7,056 bases of DNA from Phycisphaerae bacterium. GTDB taxonomy: Bacteria > Planctomycetota > Phycisphaerae > Phycisphaerales > SM1A02. The notes under the pieces are model-generated. The model worked only from the letters and a program-made list of their open reading frames with translations. It was not told where the DNA came from and ran no database searches. Location: positions 13,168 to 20,223 of the forward strand of contig PAAB01000055.1 in NCBI GenBank assembly GCA_002591705.1, written 5' to 3'. Made by a program: the position numbers and the translations under genes. Below are positions 1 through 6,539 of the stretch, piece by piece. Each line of letters opens with the position of its first letter. Within the stretch, counting starts at the first letter, position 1.

Positions 1-471
1 GTGGGCGACACCGACTGGCTCGCCTGGCTCGGAGACATGCTCGCAGCGTGTGGACTCACCCTGCTGGAAAGCACCCCCGCGGATCACGATCGAGCCATGG
101 CCATCGTGCAGGTCCTCACCCACTATTCGACGGAGGTGCTCGGACGAACCATGCAGAAACTCGACGTCTCGGTCCAGGAGACGTTGCGCTTCACTTCACC
201 GATCTACCACATGGAGCTGCTGATGACGGCCCGGCACTTCGCCCAGTCCGCGGACCTCTACGCATCGATCGAAATGTCGAACCCCAACCGCGATCGGGTC
301 ATGCAGGAGTTCCGGAATGCCGCCGAGGAGCTCCACGACGCCATCTCCACGGGCGACCGGGAGTCGTTCCGATCCCTCTTTGCGGAGGTCGAGTCGTTCT
401 TCGGCGAATTCTCGCAGACCGCACTGGAACAATCGAGCTTCCTGATCGACCGACTGGTCGAACGGAACTGA
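1..471 (+). CDS. tyrA: Prephenate dehydrogenase, C-terminal part (5' truncated by window)
   Basis: This is the C-terminal 156 codons of a TyrA enzyme, which oxidatively decarboxylates prephenate to 4-hydroxyphenylpyruvate with NAD in tyrosine biosynthesis, in the cytoplasm. The visible part is the all-helical C-terminal dimerisation and substrate domain. It matches the E. coli bifunctional chorismate mutase/prephenate dehydrogenase by eye: ADHDRAMAIVQVLTHY corresponds to the EHDQ..AFIQALRHF segment, TSPIYHMELLMTARHFAQ to SSPIYRLELAMVGRLFAQ, and FAEVESFFGEF to the late FRKVEHWFGDY. The Arg in MTAR (visible residue 78) lines up with the E. coli prephenate-binding Arg294. The NAD-binding domain, the catalytic His and any chorismate mutase domain lie left of the window, so fusion status cannot be told. 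The GTG at base 1 is the window edge, not a believable start. The stop at 469-471 abuts the stop of the convergent mtfA. Confidence 0.9.
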   Translation: MGDTDWLAWLGDMLAACGLTLLESTPADHDRAMAIVQVLTHYSTEVLGRTMQKLDVSVQETLRFTSPIYHMELLMTARHFAQSADLYASIEMSNPNRDRVMQEFRNAAEELHDAISTGDRESFRSLFAEVESFFGEFSQTALEQSSFLIDRLVERN

Positions 472-1251
472 TCACCGGTAGCGGGATCCAGGAAGCCACC
501 GGATGGGGTCGAGCCCGTAGAACCGTCGGAACTGGTCGTAGAGATCGGGCCGGCATCGCTTCAGGGCCGACGGCGCATCGATGAACACCTCGGTGGATAC
601 GGCGAAGAACTCCGCGACATTGGTGACGCCGTACTCGCGGATGACGTCGCGGGACCCACGCTCGTAGATCGCCCGGATCTCCTCGAACTCACGGGTCATC
701 ACGCTGTTCCATTCGCCGTAGTGGGACCGGTCCCGCAGCGGCGGCGTCCCGTTGGTCATGCCGGTGAGCATGTCGAGCGTATGGGCGAACTCGTGGTACA
801 CCACGTTGCAGCCGCGTCCCGGGTGACGGGCCGACTCGAATGCATCGCGCCAGGACACGATCACCGGACCGTTGAACCAGGCCTCGCCGAGATTCGCAGT
901 ACCTTCGTGGACCAGTCCGTCTTCATCCACATGTTCACTGCCCTGCACGTACGCTTCGGGATACACGAGAATGGACCGCACGTTGCGGTAGTAGCCGTGA
1001 TCGTGATCCAGAAGCAGCACCCCGGCCATGGCCGCGATGAGCACCCGGATCCGATCGTCGATCTCCACCCCGTTGCAGCCTTCCCAGTACTTCTCGTCGA
1101 TGATGATCCGGATGCAGTCCCGCAGACGCGAACGCTCATCGGAATCCAGCCGAGCCCAGAGCCCGAAGTCGGCCTCGAGCACCGACTCCCAGGCGGTCGG
1201 AAAGGGCTCGGCCAGCAGCTTCTTGCGATGATGATTGGAGAGCAGCGACAT
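472..1251 (-). CDS. mtfA: MtfA-like zinc metallopeptidase (M90 family)
   Basis: This encodes a 259-residue soluble protein of the MtfA/M90 family; E. coli MtfA is about 265 residues. In enterobacteria MtfA binds the glucose repressor Mlc (DgsA) and has aminopeptidase activity; whether an Mlc partner exists here is unknown. The zinc site is clear: VVYHEFAHTLD gives ligands His153 and His157 and catalytic Glu154, and Glu214 in NVAEFFAVSTEVF is at the right distance for the third ligand. The N-terminal RKKLLAEPFPTAWESVLE and the ILVYPEAYV and W-rich middle are also family-typical. I chose the ATG at 1251 because homology begins at about residue 9. The frame stays open to an ATG at 1431, but the extra 60 residues look like translated non-coding DNA and would run into the moxR leader. 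There is no signal peptide or membrane helix. The gene is divergent from moxR and convergent with tyrA, so it is probably transcribed alone. Confidence 0.9.
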   Translation of the reverse strand: MSLLSNHHRKKLLAEPFPTAWESVLEADFGLWARLDSDERSRLRDCIRIIIDEKYWEGCNGVEIDDRIRVLIAAMAGVLLLDHDHGYYRNVRSILVYPEAYVQGSEHVDEDGLVHEGTANLGEAWFNGPVIVSWRDAFESARHPGRGCNVVYHEFAHTLDMLTGMTNGTPPLRDRSHYGEWNSVMTREFEEIRAIYERGSRDVIREYGVTNVAEFFAVSTEVFIDAPSALKRCRPDLYDQFRRFYGLDPIRWLPGSRYR

Positions 1252-1267
1252 GTATTCATGAGGGTAT

Positions 1268-1281
1268 CCGTTGGACAACGG
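1268..1281. promoter_or_regulatory. Perfect 14-bp inverted repeat upstream of mtfA, candidate operator
   Basis: CCGTTGGACAACGG has perfect 6-bp arms around a 2-bp centre and lies 17-30 bases upstream of the chosen mtfA ATG. The tiny loop makes it a poor RNA hairpin, so a dimeric DNA-binding regulator is the more natural reading. Its location would let it block mtfA transcription or early elongation. No regulator is known from the window, and a chance dyad cannot be excluded. Confidence 0.3.
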
Positions 1282-1429
1282 TCCGGGCGGATGAAGTCGT
1301 CGGCAACCGGAACAATGGGCTCGGACCGGCCTGGAGACCCCGTGAATGAGGTTATCATGAAAATGAACCGAACCGGCCCCGATCGTGCGTCGTACGCAGG
1401 TCAGCCACGGGGGCCCCGGCGTTGCCTCC

Positions 1430-1434
1430 AAGGA
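1430..1434 (+). promoter_or_regulatory. Shine-Dalgarno for moxR (ATG 1443)
   Basis: AAGGA ends 8 bases before the ATG at 1443 and supports that start. A second good site, GAGGAA at 1455-1460, lies 6 bases before an in-frame ATG at 1467, so a protein shorter by 8 residues is equally possible. The homology does not decide, because this region precedes the conserved AAA+ domain. Confidence 0.5.
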
Positions 1435-1442
1435 TCCACCCC

Positions 1443-2465
1443 ATGACCCAGCACGAGGAACCGGAGATGACCACCAGTCAACTCGACATCAAACACGTAT
1501 CCGAGCAGGTCCAGGCGGCCAGCGAACCGTTCCGTCGATTGGAACGGGAGACCCACGAGATCATCGTCGGGCAGGATCAACTGCTGCATCGGATGCTGAT
1601 CGGACTGCTGGCCAACGGTCACCTCCTCATCGAGGGCGTTCCGGGGCTTGCCAAGACCCTGGCGATCTCGACGCTCGCCGACGGCATCGAAGCCCCCTTC
1701 CAACGCATCCAGTTCACGCCGGACCTTCTCCCGGCGGACATCGTGGGAACTCTGATCTACCGACCCGATGACGGCGAGTTCGTCGTCAACAAGGGCCCCA
1801 TCTTCTCGAACGTCATCCTGGCGGACGAGATCAACCGCGCCCCGGCCAAGGTCCAGAGCGCCCTGCTGGAGGCGATGCAGGAGCGTCAGGTGACGATCGG
1901 CAAGGAAACCCATTCCCTGCCGGCCCCGTTCCTCGTCCTCGCGACGCAGAATCCGGTCGAGCAGGAGGGAACCTACCCCCTGCCCGAAGCACAGGTCGAC
2001 CGCTTCCTCATGAAGGTTGTGGTGACCTACCCGACCCGGGAGGAGGAACTGGTGATTCTCGATCGGATGTCCTCGACGCAGGAACCCAAGCGGGTCCAGC
2101 CCGTCATGAGCCCGCAGGACATCCTCGAAGCCCGACGCATCGTCGATTCGATCTACCTGGACGAGAAGATCGCGAAGTACATCGTCGATCTCATCTATGC
2201 GACCCGTGAACCCGCCCGCTTCGGTACCGATCTGGCCAGCCTGGTCGAGTTCGGAGCATCTCCGCGGGCCACGCTTGCCCTCTCCCTCTGCGCGAAGGCG
2301 AACGCCTTCCTCGACGGAAGAGGCTATGTGGTCCCGCAGGACGTCAAGGACCTCGCGCCCGACGTGCTGCGACACCGGATCGCCACCACCTACGAGGCGG
2401 AAGCCGAGGAGAAGACCTCGGACGACATCATCCAGACCATCCTGCAGCAGGTCCGCGTGCCCTGA
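1443..2465 (+). CDS. moxR: MoxR-family AAA+ ATPase
   Basis: This encodes a cytoplasmic MoxR ATPase of about 340 residues. The family acts as chaperone-like ATPases that remodel or activate partner proteins carrying VWA domains, here presumably the products of the next genes. Landmarks in order: Walker A GVPGLAKT at about residues 65-72; Walker B and following helix VILADEINRAPAKVQSALLE at about 124-143; the MoxR-typical VLATQNPVEQEGTYPLPEAQ, including sensor 1, at about 165-184; the arginine-finger-region segment VDRFLM; and sensor 2 in GASPRATLAL at about 270. The C-terminal helical lid follows (QDVKDLAPDVLRHRI). All key residues are intact and the length is normal. The start is ATG 1443, with ATG 1467 and TTG 1422 as alternatives. 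It is the first gene of the operon, and its stop lies 60 bp before the DUF58 gene. Confidence 0.96.
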   Translation: MTQHEEPEMTTSQLDIKHVSEQVQAASEPFRRLERETHEIIVGQDQLLHRMLIGLLANGHLLIEGVPGLAKTLAISTLADGIEAPFQRIQFTPDLLPADIVGTLIYRPDDGEFVVNKGPIFSNVILADEINRAPAKVQSALLEAMQERQVTIGKETHSLPAPFLVLATQNPVEQEGTYPLPEAQVDRFLMKVVVTYPTREEELVILDRMSSTQEPKRVQPVMSPQDILEARRIVDSIYLDEKIAKYIVDLIYATREPARFGTDLASLVEFGASPRATLALSLCAKANAFLDGRGYVVPQDVKDLAPDVLRHRIATTYEAEAEEKTSDDIIQTILQQVRVP

Positions 2466-2513
2466 TCGAGGACCGGCCCCACTGCTTCTCTTCACCAACC
2501 GTTTCTTGCTCGT

Positions 2514-2518
2514 AAGGA
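2514..2518 (+). promoter_or_regulatory. Shine-Dalgarno for the DUF58 gene
   Basis: AAGGA ends 7 bases before ATG 2526 and fixes that start. The 60-bp gap between moxR and this gene shows no terminator hairpin or clear promoter, so read-through from moxR is expected. Confidence 0.6.
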
Positions 2519-2525
2519 AACCGGG

Positions 2526-3407
2526 ATGATCCCTGCTGAGCTGCTCAAGAAGATACGACGAATCGAACTCCGCACCTCACGGACCGTGAACGACGTCCTC
2601 GCCGGACAGTATCACTCCGCATTCAAGGGGCGCGGCATGGAGTTCGAGGAGGTGCGTCAGTACCAGATCGGGGACGACGTCCGCACGATCGACTGGAACG
2701 TGAGTGCCCGCGCCGGCGAACCCTTCGTCAAGGTGTTCCGCGAAGAACGGGAATTGACGGTGATGCTCCTGGTCGACCTCAGTGGATCCCAGAACTTCGG
2801 TACGCATCGCCAGTTCAAACGCGAGCTCGTCGCGGAGATCGGAGCCACCCTGGCCCTGTCGGCCATTCGAAACAACGACAAGGTCGGCCTGATCTGCTTC
2901 ACCGATCGGGTCGAACTCTTCGTCCCTCCGCGCAAGGGCCCCCGCCACGTCCTGCGGGTCATCCGGGAACTGCTCGCGCTGGAGCCCGAGGGCCGGGGCA
3001 CCGACCTGTCGGTCGCCCTGGAGTACCTCAATCGGATCCAGAAGCGCAAGTGCACCGCATTCATGATCAGCGACTTCATCGACTCCGGGTTCGAATCCGC
3101 GATGCAGATCGCACGCAGAAAGCACGATCTGATCGCGGTCGACGTACGCGACCGCTTCGAGGAGGAGATTCCGCGGATGGGTCTGGTCGAAGTCCGGGAC
3201 AACGAGACCGGCCACGGCATGCTGCTGGACACGGGATCACGCACGGCGAGGGATGCCTACCGCAGGATGACCGAACAGGCCGAGAACGAACTCGACACCT
3301 GGATGAATCGATACCGGATCGACCGCCTGACCCTCCGGACGGGCGAGGCCTTCGTCGAGTCCCTGAGCCGATTCTTCAAACGTCGTGAAGCGAGGATGGA
3401 ACGATGA
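2526..3407 (+). CDS. DUF58 family protein with VWA-like domain
   Basis: This encodes a 293-residue DUF58 protein, the usual direct partner gene of moxR. The DUF58 signature is seen at residues 35-62: GRGMEFEEVRQYQIGDD followed by VRTIDWNVSAR. A VWA-like fold follows, with the metal-site motif DLSGS at 84-88, GRGTDL at about 157-161 supplying a possible MIDAS Thr, and ISDFID at 181-186 supplying the Asp. The protein has no signal peptide and no membrane helix, so it is predicted cytoplasmic, as for the short DUF58 form found in Bat operons; longer DUF58 proteins often have two N-terminal helices. The biochemical role of the family is not firmly known. By association it is a MoxR client or adaptor. 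Its stop overlaps the next start in ATGA (3404-3407), which implies translational coupling. Confidence 0.93.
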   Translation: MIPAELLKKIRRIELRTSRTVNDVLAGQYHSAFKGRGMEFEEVRQYQIGDDVRTIDWNVSARAGEPFVKVFREERELTVMLLVDLSGSQNFGTHRQFKRELVAEIGATLALSAIRNNDKVGLICFTDRVELFVPPRKGPRHVLRVIRELLALEPEGRGTDLSVALEYLNRIQKRKCTAFMISDFIDSGFESAMQIARRKHDLIAVDVRDRFEEEIPRMGLVEVRDNETGHGMLLDTGSRTARDAYRRMTEQAENELDTWMNRYRIDRLTLRTGEAFVESLSRFFKRREARMER

Positions 3408-4414
3408 GCCGCATGATGAGCCACATCCTGTTGGTCCGACTGCTCGTGGCGGCGCTGCTCCTGGCACCCCCTGCTGCGTGCAGCCGCCCGGCGGACACGG
3501 GTGCATCGGATTCGTCACGGACGACGGCGACGCGTGGTCCGGTCGAACTGACGGTCACGGTCGATTCCGACACGATCGAAACCGGCACTCCGCTGACGGT
3601 CGAACTTCGCGCGCTCGCCCCGGACGACGTCGAACTCGCAATGCCGCTGCTGGAGATTCCGGAGGATGCCCTCATCGCGGGATTCCACGTGCTCGAGAAC
3701 GAACTGCTCCCCGATTATCCCGACGGTGAACGTCGGGCGTGGACCCAGCGCATGGTGCTCGACACCTTCGAGACCGGAACGCTGCAGATTCCCGGCGTCA
3801 CGGCACGATTCACGGATCGACGCGGCGCCGTCGAAGTGACGGGGTCGGTCACGACGGATCCCATCGAGATCACCATCCGATCCTACGCGGCCGAGGACAC
3901 TGCGGGTCTTCGCGACATCCGCGGTCCGGTCTCGATTCCCCTGACCAACTGGGGCCTGTGGCTGCTCCTGGGCGGCGCGACCCTGCTGGCCGCGGGCATC
4001 GTGATCATCCAGATGGTTCGTCGCCCCGGACGGGGAACGCCGCCGCCGCTCCCCCCCCATCTCCTGGCCCAGCGCCAGCTGGACGCCCTGGAGTCGGAAC
4101 GCCTTCTGGAACGACGATGCTTCCAGCCGTACTACGTACGGCTCACCGACATCCTTCGCCACTACATCGAAGGCCGCTTCGGAATGCTGGCTCCGACTCG
4201 AACCACGCCGGAATTCCTCGATGACATGCGCGGCAGCGACACACTGCCCGCACCGCAGCAGTCCCAGTTGCACGCATTCCTTCGCATCGCCGATCTGGTG
4301 AAGTTTGCCCGCCATGAACCACCGATCGACCAGGGCGAGCAGGCCCTGCGCATGGCGAGGTGCTTCGTCGTCGATACCCAGCCGCGAACCGTGACGGCGG
4401 AGGAGACCGACTGA
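3404..4414 (+). CDS. BatD/DUF4381-like membrane protein with export signal
   Basis: This encodes a 336-residue protein in the operon slot between the DUF58 gene and batA. Residues 1-26 look like an export signal: a hydrophobic core at 8-22, then APPAAC with Cys26, which resembles a lipobox imperfectly because Pro replaces the usual Leu/Val at -3. Residues 46-160 form a beta-rich region (VELTVTVDSDTIETGTPLTV at 47-66, ending in DPIEITIRS) similar in style to BatD. One membrane helix lies at about 183-204, followed by RRPGR. A proline run (213-218) then leads into a helical part with YYVRLTDILRHYIEGRFG, TTPEFLDDM and LRIADLVKFAR, typical of the DUF4381 or BatD cytoplasmic tail. The likely topology is outer beta domain, one span, inner helical domain. 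The family assignment is by pattern, not search. The start at 3404 has AGGA 7 bases upstream; the stop overlaps batA by one base (TGATG). Confidence 0.75.
   Translation: MSRMMSHILLVRLLVAALLLAPPAACSRPADTGASDSSRTTATRGPVELTVTVDSDTIETGTPLTVELRALAPDDVELAMPLLEIPEDALIAGFHVLENELLPDYPDGERRAWTQRMVLDTFETGTLQIPGVTARFTDRRGAVEVTGSVTTDPIEITIRSYAAEDTAGLRDIRGPVSIPLTNWGLWLLLGGATLLAAGIVIIQMVRRPGRGTPPPLPPHLLAQRQLDALESERLLERRCFQPYYVRLTDILRHYIEGRFGMLAPTRTTPEFLDDMRGSDTLPAPQQSQLHAFLRIADLVKFARHEPPIDQGEQALRMARCFVVDTQPRTVTAEETD
4051..4058 (+). repeat. C8 homopolymer tract within the BatD/DUF4381-like gene
   Basis: Eight consecutive cytosines follow a CCGCCGCCGCT stretch and encode part of the proline linker just after the membrane helix (residues about 213-218). 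It is the longest single-base run I noticed in the window. A one-base slip would separate the outer and transmembrane part from the inner domain. The frame is intact in this copy. Confidence 0.7.
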
Positions 4415-5505
4415 TGTTCCTCTTCCAGCAACCATCCATCTGGTTCCTTCTCCTGATCCTGTTGATTCCGCTGCTGTGGTGGAGATGGTCACGGGGAACG
4501 CAACGTGCATTCATGCCGTGCCCGACCACCCGTGTCATGTCGAAGCTCCCCCGCACGTGGGTGGTCCGTACCCGGTGGATCATTCCGGCCCTACGCACCA
4601 TCGCACTGGTGGCCCTCATCGTCTGCATTGCACGACCGCTGCGTGCCGATCAGCAGACCCGTGTCCACGCCGACGCCGTCGCCATCGAGATGGTCGTGGA
4701 CCGATCCGGCAGCATGCAGGCCCTCGACTTCGTGCGCAACGGCCAGAACGTGACCCGACTCGATGCGGTCAAGGCCGTCGTGGAGGACTTCGTCCTCGGC
4801 GTCGACGAGATGGAAGGCCGTGAGAACGATCTGGTCGGGCTGATCACCTTCGCCTCCTTCCCGGACAGCAACTGCCCCATGACCTTCGATCACGTCCACC
4901 TCAGCCAACGCCTGGGCCAGGTCGAAGTCGCCACCGAAGCCGAGGGGCCACTGACCGCCATCGGCGACGGGCTGGCTCTGGCGATCTCACGCCTGACCTC
5001 CCTCCAGGATCGTGCGGACATCCGCAGCGACGACGAAATCAAGAGCCGGGTCATCATCCTGCTCACCGATGGAGAGGAGACCGCCGGCGACATCACGGCT
5101 CTCAAGGCCGCCGAAATGGCGGCAGCCTTCGACATCAAGGTCTACACCATCGGCGCGGGCACGACCGGCATCGTCCCGGTACTCGGCAAGGATGCATTGG
5201 GCCGACAGATCGTCCAGCGCATGGAGACCAAGCTCGACGAGGAGACGCTTCGTGAAATCGCGAGCATGACGGGCGGCCAGTACTTCAGAGCCACCGACAC
5301 GGAATCGCTTCAATCCATCTACAAGCGCATCAACGAACTCGAGACGACCGAGATCATCGAACGGCAGTACGAGCAGTTCGCGGACATGTCGGTCGACTCC
5401 GTCCGGTTCGGTGGCTTCACCTTTCCTCCCCTGCTGATCGTGCCTCTGCTGGCCCTGCTTCTGGAGGTTCTGCTTTCAAGTACCCGGTATCGGAGGCTGC
5501 CCTGA
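4414..5505 (+). CDS. batA: BatA-like membrane-anchored VWA protein
   Basis: This encodes a 363-residue BatA-type protein. It opens with a membrane helix (about 9-23), a strongly basic loop (24-55), a second helix (about 57-73), a VWA domain (about 88-310), and a C-terminal helix (about 337-354) ending in RYRRLP. The MIDAS is complete by pattern: DRSGSM (Asp96, Ser98, Ser100), a Thr at 181 in TAIGDGLALA, and LTDGEE (Asp219). The closing IYKRINELETTEIIERQY segment is characteristic of the family. The basic loop and tail put the VWA domain in the periplasm by the positive-inside rule. In other bacteria Bat proteins form membrane complexes linked to aerotolerance or stress; their exact action is unsettled. 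The start is ATG 4414, with GGAGGAG 8 bases upstream and a TGATG overlap with the preceding gene. The open frame further up to 4360 merely overlaps that gene. Confidence 0.92.
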   Translation: MFLFQQPSIWFLLLILLIPLLWWRWSRGTQRAFMPCPTTRVMSKLPRTWVVRTRWIIPALRTIALVALIVCIARPLRADQQTRVHADAVAIEMVVDRSGSMQALDFVRNGQNVTRLDAVKAVVEDFVLGVDEMEGRENDLVGLITFASFPDSNCPMTFDHVHLSQRLGQVEVATEAEGPLTAIGDGLALAISRLTSLQDRADIRSDDEIKSRVIILLTDGEETAGDITALKAAEMAAAFDIKVYTIGAGTTGIVPVLGKDALGRQIVQRMETKLDEETLREIASMTGGQYFRATDTESLQSIYKRINELETTEIIERQYEQFADMSVDSVRFGGFTFPPLLIVPLLALLLEVLLSSTRYRRLP

Positions 5506-5507
5506 TC

Positions 5508-6539
5508 ATGGATCCCCGCTTCAACAACCTCGAGGCACTCAACTGGCTCTGGGCCGTGCTGGCCATCGCCGTCGTGATCGTCCTGTCCTACAAGGTGAGG
5601 AAGGCGGACCTGCGTCGACTGGGGACGGCATCGATGGCCCGCCGAATCACCTCGGGCATGAGCATGCCCCGCAAGCGGATCCGGTCCGTGCTCGTGCTGG
5701 TCGCACTGGTGCTGATGGTCTTCAGCCTGATCGATCCTCGATGGGGAGTCCGGTACCGGGAGGTCAGACAACAAGGCATCGATGTGTTCTTCGTTCTCGA
5801 CACCTCCAGATCGATGCTGGCCGAGGATGCCAAGCCCAATCGGATGCTTCGCGGCAAGCAGTACATCGAAGATGTCCTCGAGACCCTGGGCGGGGACCGC
5901 GTCGGACTCATCACCTACGGTGGACAGGCCGGCGTGGCCGTCCCGCTGACGCTCGACTACGGTTCGGTCCGGCTCGCCCTCGACGAGATCCAGGCGAGGG
6001 AAGGTCGTCGTGGCGGCTCGATGACCGGAGATGCCATTCGGCTTGCGGTCGACTCCTTCACCGACGAGGTCGAGGACTTCAAGGCCATCGTGGTGCTCAG
6101 CGATGGCGACGACATGGGCAGCTACCCGGTGGAAGCCGCGGCCACGGCCGCGGAACGAGGAATATCCGTCTTCACCGTCGGACTCGGCGATGCCGCGGAA
6201 GGAGGCCGGATCCCGATCGAGCAGGACGGCCAGCGCCGCTACCTCACCTGGGAGGGACAAGAAGTGTGGTCCACACTCAAACCCGATCTGCTTCAGGAAA
6301 TGGCCCTGGCTGCCGATGGCGCGTACATTCCCGCCGGGACGGGCAATGTCGACATGGCCACCATCTATGAGGATGTCATCGCCGACGGAAGCGGCCGTGA
6401 AATCGAGACCGCACGCATCGAACAACACATTCCCCGCTACCAATGGTTCGCGGCGATGGCCCTGCTGCTGCTGCTGATCGACAGCTTCATGTCGGAACGA
6501 CGCTCCGGCCCCTCATCCTCGGAGGTCGCCTACTCATGA
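5508..6539 (+). CDS. batB: BatB-like membrane-anchored VWA protein
   Basis: This encodes a 343-residue second VWA protein with the same layout as its upstream neighbour: helix about 12-28, basic loop 29-59 (many Arg/Lys), helix about 59-76, VWA domain about 91-290, and C-terminal helix about 312-327. The MIDAS motif DTSRSM (Asp98, Ser100, Ser102), Thr173 in SMTGDAIRLAVD and LSDGDD (Asp199) are all present. DTSRSM followed by AEDAKPNRM is a hallmark of BatB. There is no C-terminal TPR; in some proteobacteria BatB and the TPR part are fused, but here the TPR protein is a separate gene. The VWA domain is predicted periplasmic. GGAGG lies 11 bases upstream of ATG 5508, a slightly long spacing, and only 2 bp separate it from the batA stop. 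The stop overlaps the next start (ATGA, 6536-6539). Confidence 0.92.
   Translation: MDPRFNNLEALNWLWAVLAIAVVIVLSYKVRKADLRRLGTASMARRITSGMSMPRKRIRSVLVLVALVLMVFSLIDPRWGVRYREVRQQGIDVFFVLDTSRSMLAEDAKPNRMLRGKQYIEDVLETLGGDRVGLITYGGQAGVAVPLTLDYGSVRLALDEIQAREGRRGGSMTGDAIRLAVDSFTDEVEDFKAIVVLSDGDDMGSYPVEAAATAAERGISVFTVGLGDAAEGGRIPIEQDGQRRYLTWEGQEVWSTLKPDLLQEMALAADGAYIPAGTGNVDMATIYEDVIADGSGREIETARIEQHIPRYQWFAAMALLLLLIDSFMSERRSGPSSSEVAYS

Larger units (their letters stand above)
1252..1442. promoter_or_regulatory. Divergent mtfA/moxR intergenic region, presumed promoters
   Basis: This 191-bp gap is the only sizeable non-coding stretch in the window and must carry the start signals for both mtfA (leftward) and the moxR-bat operon (rightward). 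A locally AT-richer patch at about 1343-1368 contains TATCAT (1353-1358), a possible -10 for the rightward operon, but only a poor -35 candidate lies at the right distance. No convincing sigma-70 promoter can be named on either strand. Short dyads are present: CCGTTG-GA-CAACGG (1268-1281), CGGTCCG/CGGACCG (1279-1285 and 1322-1328), TGCGT-CGT-ACGCA (1386-1398) and GGGGCCCC (1410-1417). The last three may be chance in GC-rich DNA. Confidence 0.45.

Noticed and set aside
1252..1431. 60-residue N-terminal extension of MtfA from ATG 1431
   Set aside because: The extra residues are Pro/Arg/His/Cys-rich and unlike the family, homology starts just after the ATG at 1251, and the extension would overlap the moxR leader.
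721..1446. Open frame of 241 codons on the plus strand across mtfA
   Set aside because: It is the complement of the mtfA gene, whose HEFAH site and family length are clear; the plus-strand translation has no domain pattern.
1401..2498. Long open frame (365 codons) on the minus strand across moxR
   Set aside because: It is antisense to an unmistakable MoxR ATPase and its translation is rich in Asp/Arg/Gly with no recognisable motif, a common result of GC-rich codon bias.
2466..2525. Possible terminator or internal promoter between moxR and the DUF58 gene
   Set aside because: No stem with a U-run and no convincing -35/-10 pair is visible; only a Shine-Dalgarno is supported.
4360..4413. Extended BatA start at 4360
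   Set aside because: It would overlap the previous gene by 55 bases and puts a basic, non-family segment before the first membrane helix; ATG 4414 has a strong GGAGGAG and a TGATG overlap.
3515..4510. 331-codon minus-strand frame across the BatD/DUF4381-like gene
   Set aside because: The plus-strand gene is coupled at both ends by overlaps and has a signal sequence and membrane helix; the minus frame has neither motif nor context.
5319..6443. 374-codon minus-strand frame across the end of batA and batB
   Set aside because: It is antisense to two intact VWA genes, has low-complexity His/Asp-rich translation, and no ribosome site or partner gene.
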